Source: PBB1 sp043749095
GTDB lineage: Bacteria > Pseudomonadota > Gammaproteobacteria > Burkholderiales > Burkholderiaceae_C
Length of the DNA stretch: 6,781 nucleotides
Reading direction: 5' to 3'
Assembly (NCBI GenBank): GCA_043749095.1
Contig: JAYVEB010000021.1
Coordinates: 1 to 6,781, forward strand
Below, piece by piece: positions 5,605-6,781 of the stretch. The position numbers and the translations under genes were made by a program. Below the pieces are notes generated by a model. That model saw nothing but the letters and a program-made list of their open reading frames with translations, did no database searches and was not told the origin of the DNA. Numbering within the stretch: the first letter of the stretch is position 1; every line of letters begins with the position of its first letter.

Positions 5605-5632
5605 AAAAAAGCCCGCACACCGCGGGCTTTTT
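5605..5632. terminator. Bidirectional rho-independent terminator between dgkA and glnB
   Basis: AAAAAGCCCGC (5606-5616) and GCGGGCTTTTT (5622-5632) are perfectly complementary over 11 bp around the five-base loop ACACC. The GC core is flanked by A5/T5, so each strand shows a stem followed by a T-run. It lies 32 bp after the dgkA stop and 17 bp after the end of glnB, serving both convergent genes. Confidence 0.93.
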
Positions 5633-5649
5633 GGTGGGCCGGACAGGCG

Positions 5650-5988
5650 TCAGATCGCTTCGTCGCCGGTCTCGCCGGTGCGGATGCGCACCACCTGCTC
5701 CACCGAGGAGACGAAGATCTTGCCGTCGCCGATCTTGCCGGTCTTCGCCGCCTTGACGATGGCCTCGATGCAGCGGTCGAGGTCGGCGGTCTTGACCATC
5801 ACCTCGACTTTCACTTTTGGCAGGAAATCGACGACGTACTCGGCGCCGCGGTAAAGCTCGGTGTGCCCCTTCTGACGCCCGAAACCCTTGACTTCGGTCA
5901 CCGTCAGGCCGGTCACGCCGACCTCGGCCAGCGCTTCGCGGACTTCTTCGAGTTTGAACGGTTTGAGGATGGCGGTGATCTGCTTCAT
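5650..5988 (-). CDS. glnB: Nitrogen regulatory protein PII
   Basis: Trimeric cytoplasmic signal protein that senses 2-oxoglutarate and ATP/ADP and, through uridylylation by GlnD, reports nitrogen status to targets such as GlnE and NtrB. The 112 residues match the family length. The T-loop (37-55) contains KGHTELYRGAEYVVDF with Tyr51, the uridylylation site. The B-loop TGKIGDGKIF is at 83-92 and the RIRTGE C-loop at 101-106. Asp54 after Tyr51 is found in E. coli GlnB where GlnK has Asn, favouring glnB over glnK. The start is the ATG at 5988, giving the canonical MKQITAILKPFKLEEVREAL; CAGGG lies about 5 nt upstream. In-frame codons extending to 6069 run into nadE and are not coding for PII. It follows nadE by 40 bp, is probably cotranscribed with it, and ends at the shared terminator. 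Confidence 0.97.
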   Translation of the reverse strand: MKQITAILKPFKLEEVREALAEVGVTGLTVTEVKGFGRQKGHTELYRGAEYVVDFLPKVKVEVMVKTADLDRCIEAIVKAAKTGKIGDGKIFVSSVEQVVRIRTGETGDEAI

Positions 5989-6028
5989 ACGTGCCCTGGC
6001 GTTGGTTTGATCGGAGTTTAAGCGCTGA

Positions 6029-6781
6029 TCAAGCGCGGAATTTGGAGGTGATCGGATAGCGCCAATCACGCCCGAACGCGCGATGCGTGATGCGGATGCC
6101 GACCGGCGCCTGGCGGCGCTTGTATTCGTTGACCTTGATCAGCCGCGTCACGCGCTCGACATCGGCACGATCGAAGCCCGCCGCCACGATGTCTTCGATG
6201 CTTTGGTCGTCTTCCATGTAGCGCTCGACGACCTCATCGAGCACCGCGTACTCAGGCAGGCTGTCTTGGTCTTTCTGGTCCGGCCGCAACTCAGCCGACG
6301 GCGCTCGGGTCAGGATGCGCGTCGGGATCACCTCGCCGCGGCCTCCGTTGGGCTGCGCGTTCTTCCACGAGCAAAGGCGATAGACGAGTGTTTTCGCCAC
6401 GTCCTTGATCACCGCGAATCCGCCCGCCATGTCGCCATACAGCGTGCAGTAGCCCACCGCCATTTCGCTCTTGTTGCCGGTGGTGAGGACGATGGCACCA
6501 AACTTGTTCGACAGCGCCATCAATAGCGTGCCGCGGATGCGCGCCTGAATGTTTTCTTCGGTGGCGTCAACCGGCTTGCCCTTGAACTCGTCCGCCAGCG
6601 CGCCGAGGTAGGTATCAAACATGGGCTTGATGGCGATTTCGTCGTAACGCACGCCCAGGCGTTTGACCATCTCGCGCGAGTCGATCCACGAAATGTCTGC
6701 GGTGTATTGCGACGGCATCATCACCGCGCGCACCTTGTCTGCACCAATCGCATCGACCGCAATCGCCAGCGTGAGCGCCGA
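6029..6781 (-). CDS. nadE: Glutamine-dependent NAD+ synthetase, C-terminal synthetase domain (5' partial)
   Basis: Amidates nicotinic acid adenine dinucleotide to NAD+, the last step of NAD synthesis. The visible 250 residues are the synthetase (N-type ATP pyrophosphatase) domain. The window edge cuts at the end of the SGGIDS P-loop, since the first visible codons read SALTLAIAVDAIGADKV. Next come MMPSQYTADIS, ATEENIQARIRGTLLMALSNKFG, TTGNKSEMAVGYCTLYGDMAGG, the APSAELRPDQKDQDSLP segment, and the KRRQAPVGIRITHRAFGRDWRYP end. This C-terminal motif set is that of the long (~540-residue) two-domain form with an N-terminal glutaminase, which would lie outside the window; that part is inferred. 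The reading frame stays open to 6781, so the GTG near 6733 is internal. glnB lies 40 bp downstream on the same strand. Confidence 0.95.
   Translation of the reverse strand, partial: SALTLAIAVDAIGADKVRAVMMPSQYTADISWIDSREMVKRLGVRYDEIAIKPMFDTYLGALADEFKGKPVDATEENIQARIRGTLLMALSNKFGAIVLTTGNKSEMAVGYCTLYGDMAGGFAVIKDVAKTLVYRLCSWKNAQPNGGRGEVIPTRILTRAPSAELRPDQKDQDSLPEYAVLDEVVERYMEDDQSIEDIVAAGFDRADVERVTRLIKVNEYKRRQAPVGIRITHRAFGRDWRYPITSKFRA

Noticed and set aside
6022..6036. GCGCT/AGCGC inverted repeat over the nadE stop
   Set aside because: Only 5 bp with no T-run; not convincing as a terminator or operator.
5989..6069. N-terminal extension of glnB to 139 residues
   Set aside because: PII proteins begin with the MK.I.AI.KPFKL strand at 5988. 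The extension overlaps the end of nadE and has no family similarity.
1..6781. Mobile elements, CRISPR, tRNA or attachment sites
   Set aside because: I found no transposase, integrase, spaced direct repeats, cloverleaf or terminal repeats; all genes look like ordinary chromosomal ones with consistent base composition.

Overview
The window is GC-rich chromosomal DNA with no mobile elements. It most likely comes from a betaproteobacterium of the order Burkholderiales. The evidence is the protein sequences (IlvB/IlvH, a GlnB with a canonical T-loop, glutamine-type NadE) and a gene order I recognise from that order: ilvB/ilvH divergent from a small sigma factor followed by DUF3619, DUF3106 and RDD genes. 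I cannot name a genus.

Layout. (1) Positions 2-2469, minus strand: ilvB (acetolactate synthase large subunit) followed by ilvH (regulatory subunit), the first step of branched-chain amino acid synthesis. They are separated by an unusually long, highly structured 182-bp spacer. (2) Positions 2470-2721: a divergent promoter region with candidate extended -10 boxes on both strands and a structured ilvB leader. (3) Positions 2722-5135, plus strand: a tightly packed four-gene operon of sigma-70-family factor (TTG start), single-pass membrane DUF3619 protein (GTG, 4-bp overlap), exported DUF3106 protein (GTG, 4-bp overlap) and RDD membrane protein (ATG 7 bp after the previous stop). (4) Positions 5190-5573, plus strand: dgkA, diacylglycerol kinase, possibly with its own promoter. 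(5) A strong bidirectional terminator at 5605-5632 separates dgkA from the convergent minus-strand genes. (6) Positions 5650-6781, minus strand: nadE (5' end beyond the window edge) followed by glnB (PII), 40 bp apart.

How the genes work together. IlvB and IlvH form one enzyme; the spacer RNA between them probably tunes IlvH output and is the best candidate here for an RNA regulatory element. It may correspond to a described betaproteobacterial 'ilvH' RNA motif, which I could not test. The sigma-DUF3619-DUF3106-RDD block has the layout of a sigma factor with a membrane anti-sigma partner and envelope targets, but its function is unknown to me and that reading is inference. NadE next to GlnB is notable because PII proteins are known to control glutamine-dependent NAD synthetases in at least one proteobacterium. 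No tRNA, rRNA, CRISPR array, insertion sequence or phage gene was seen, and no gene-free stretch exceeds 300 bp.
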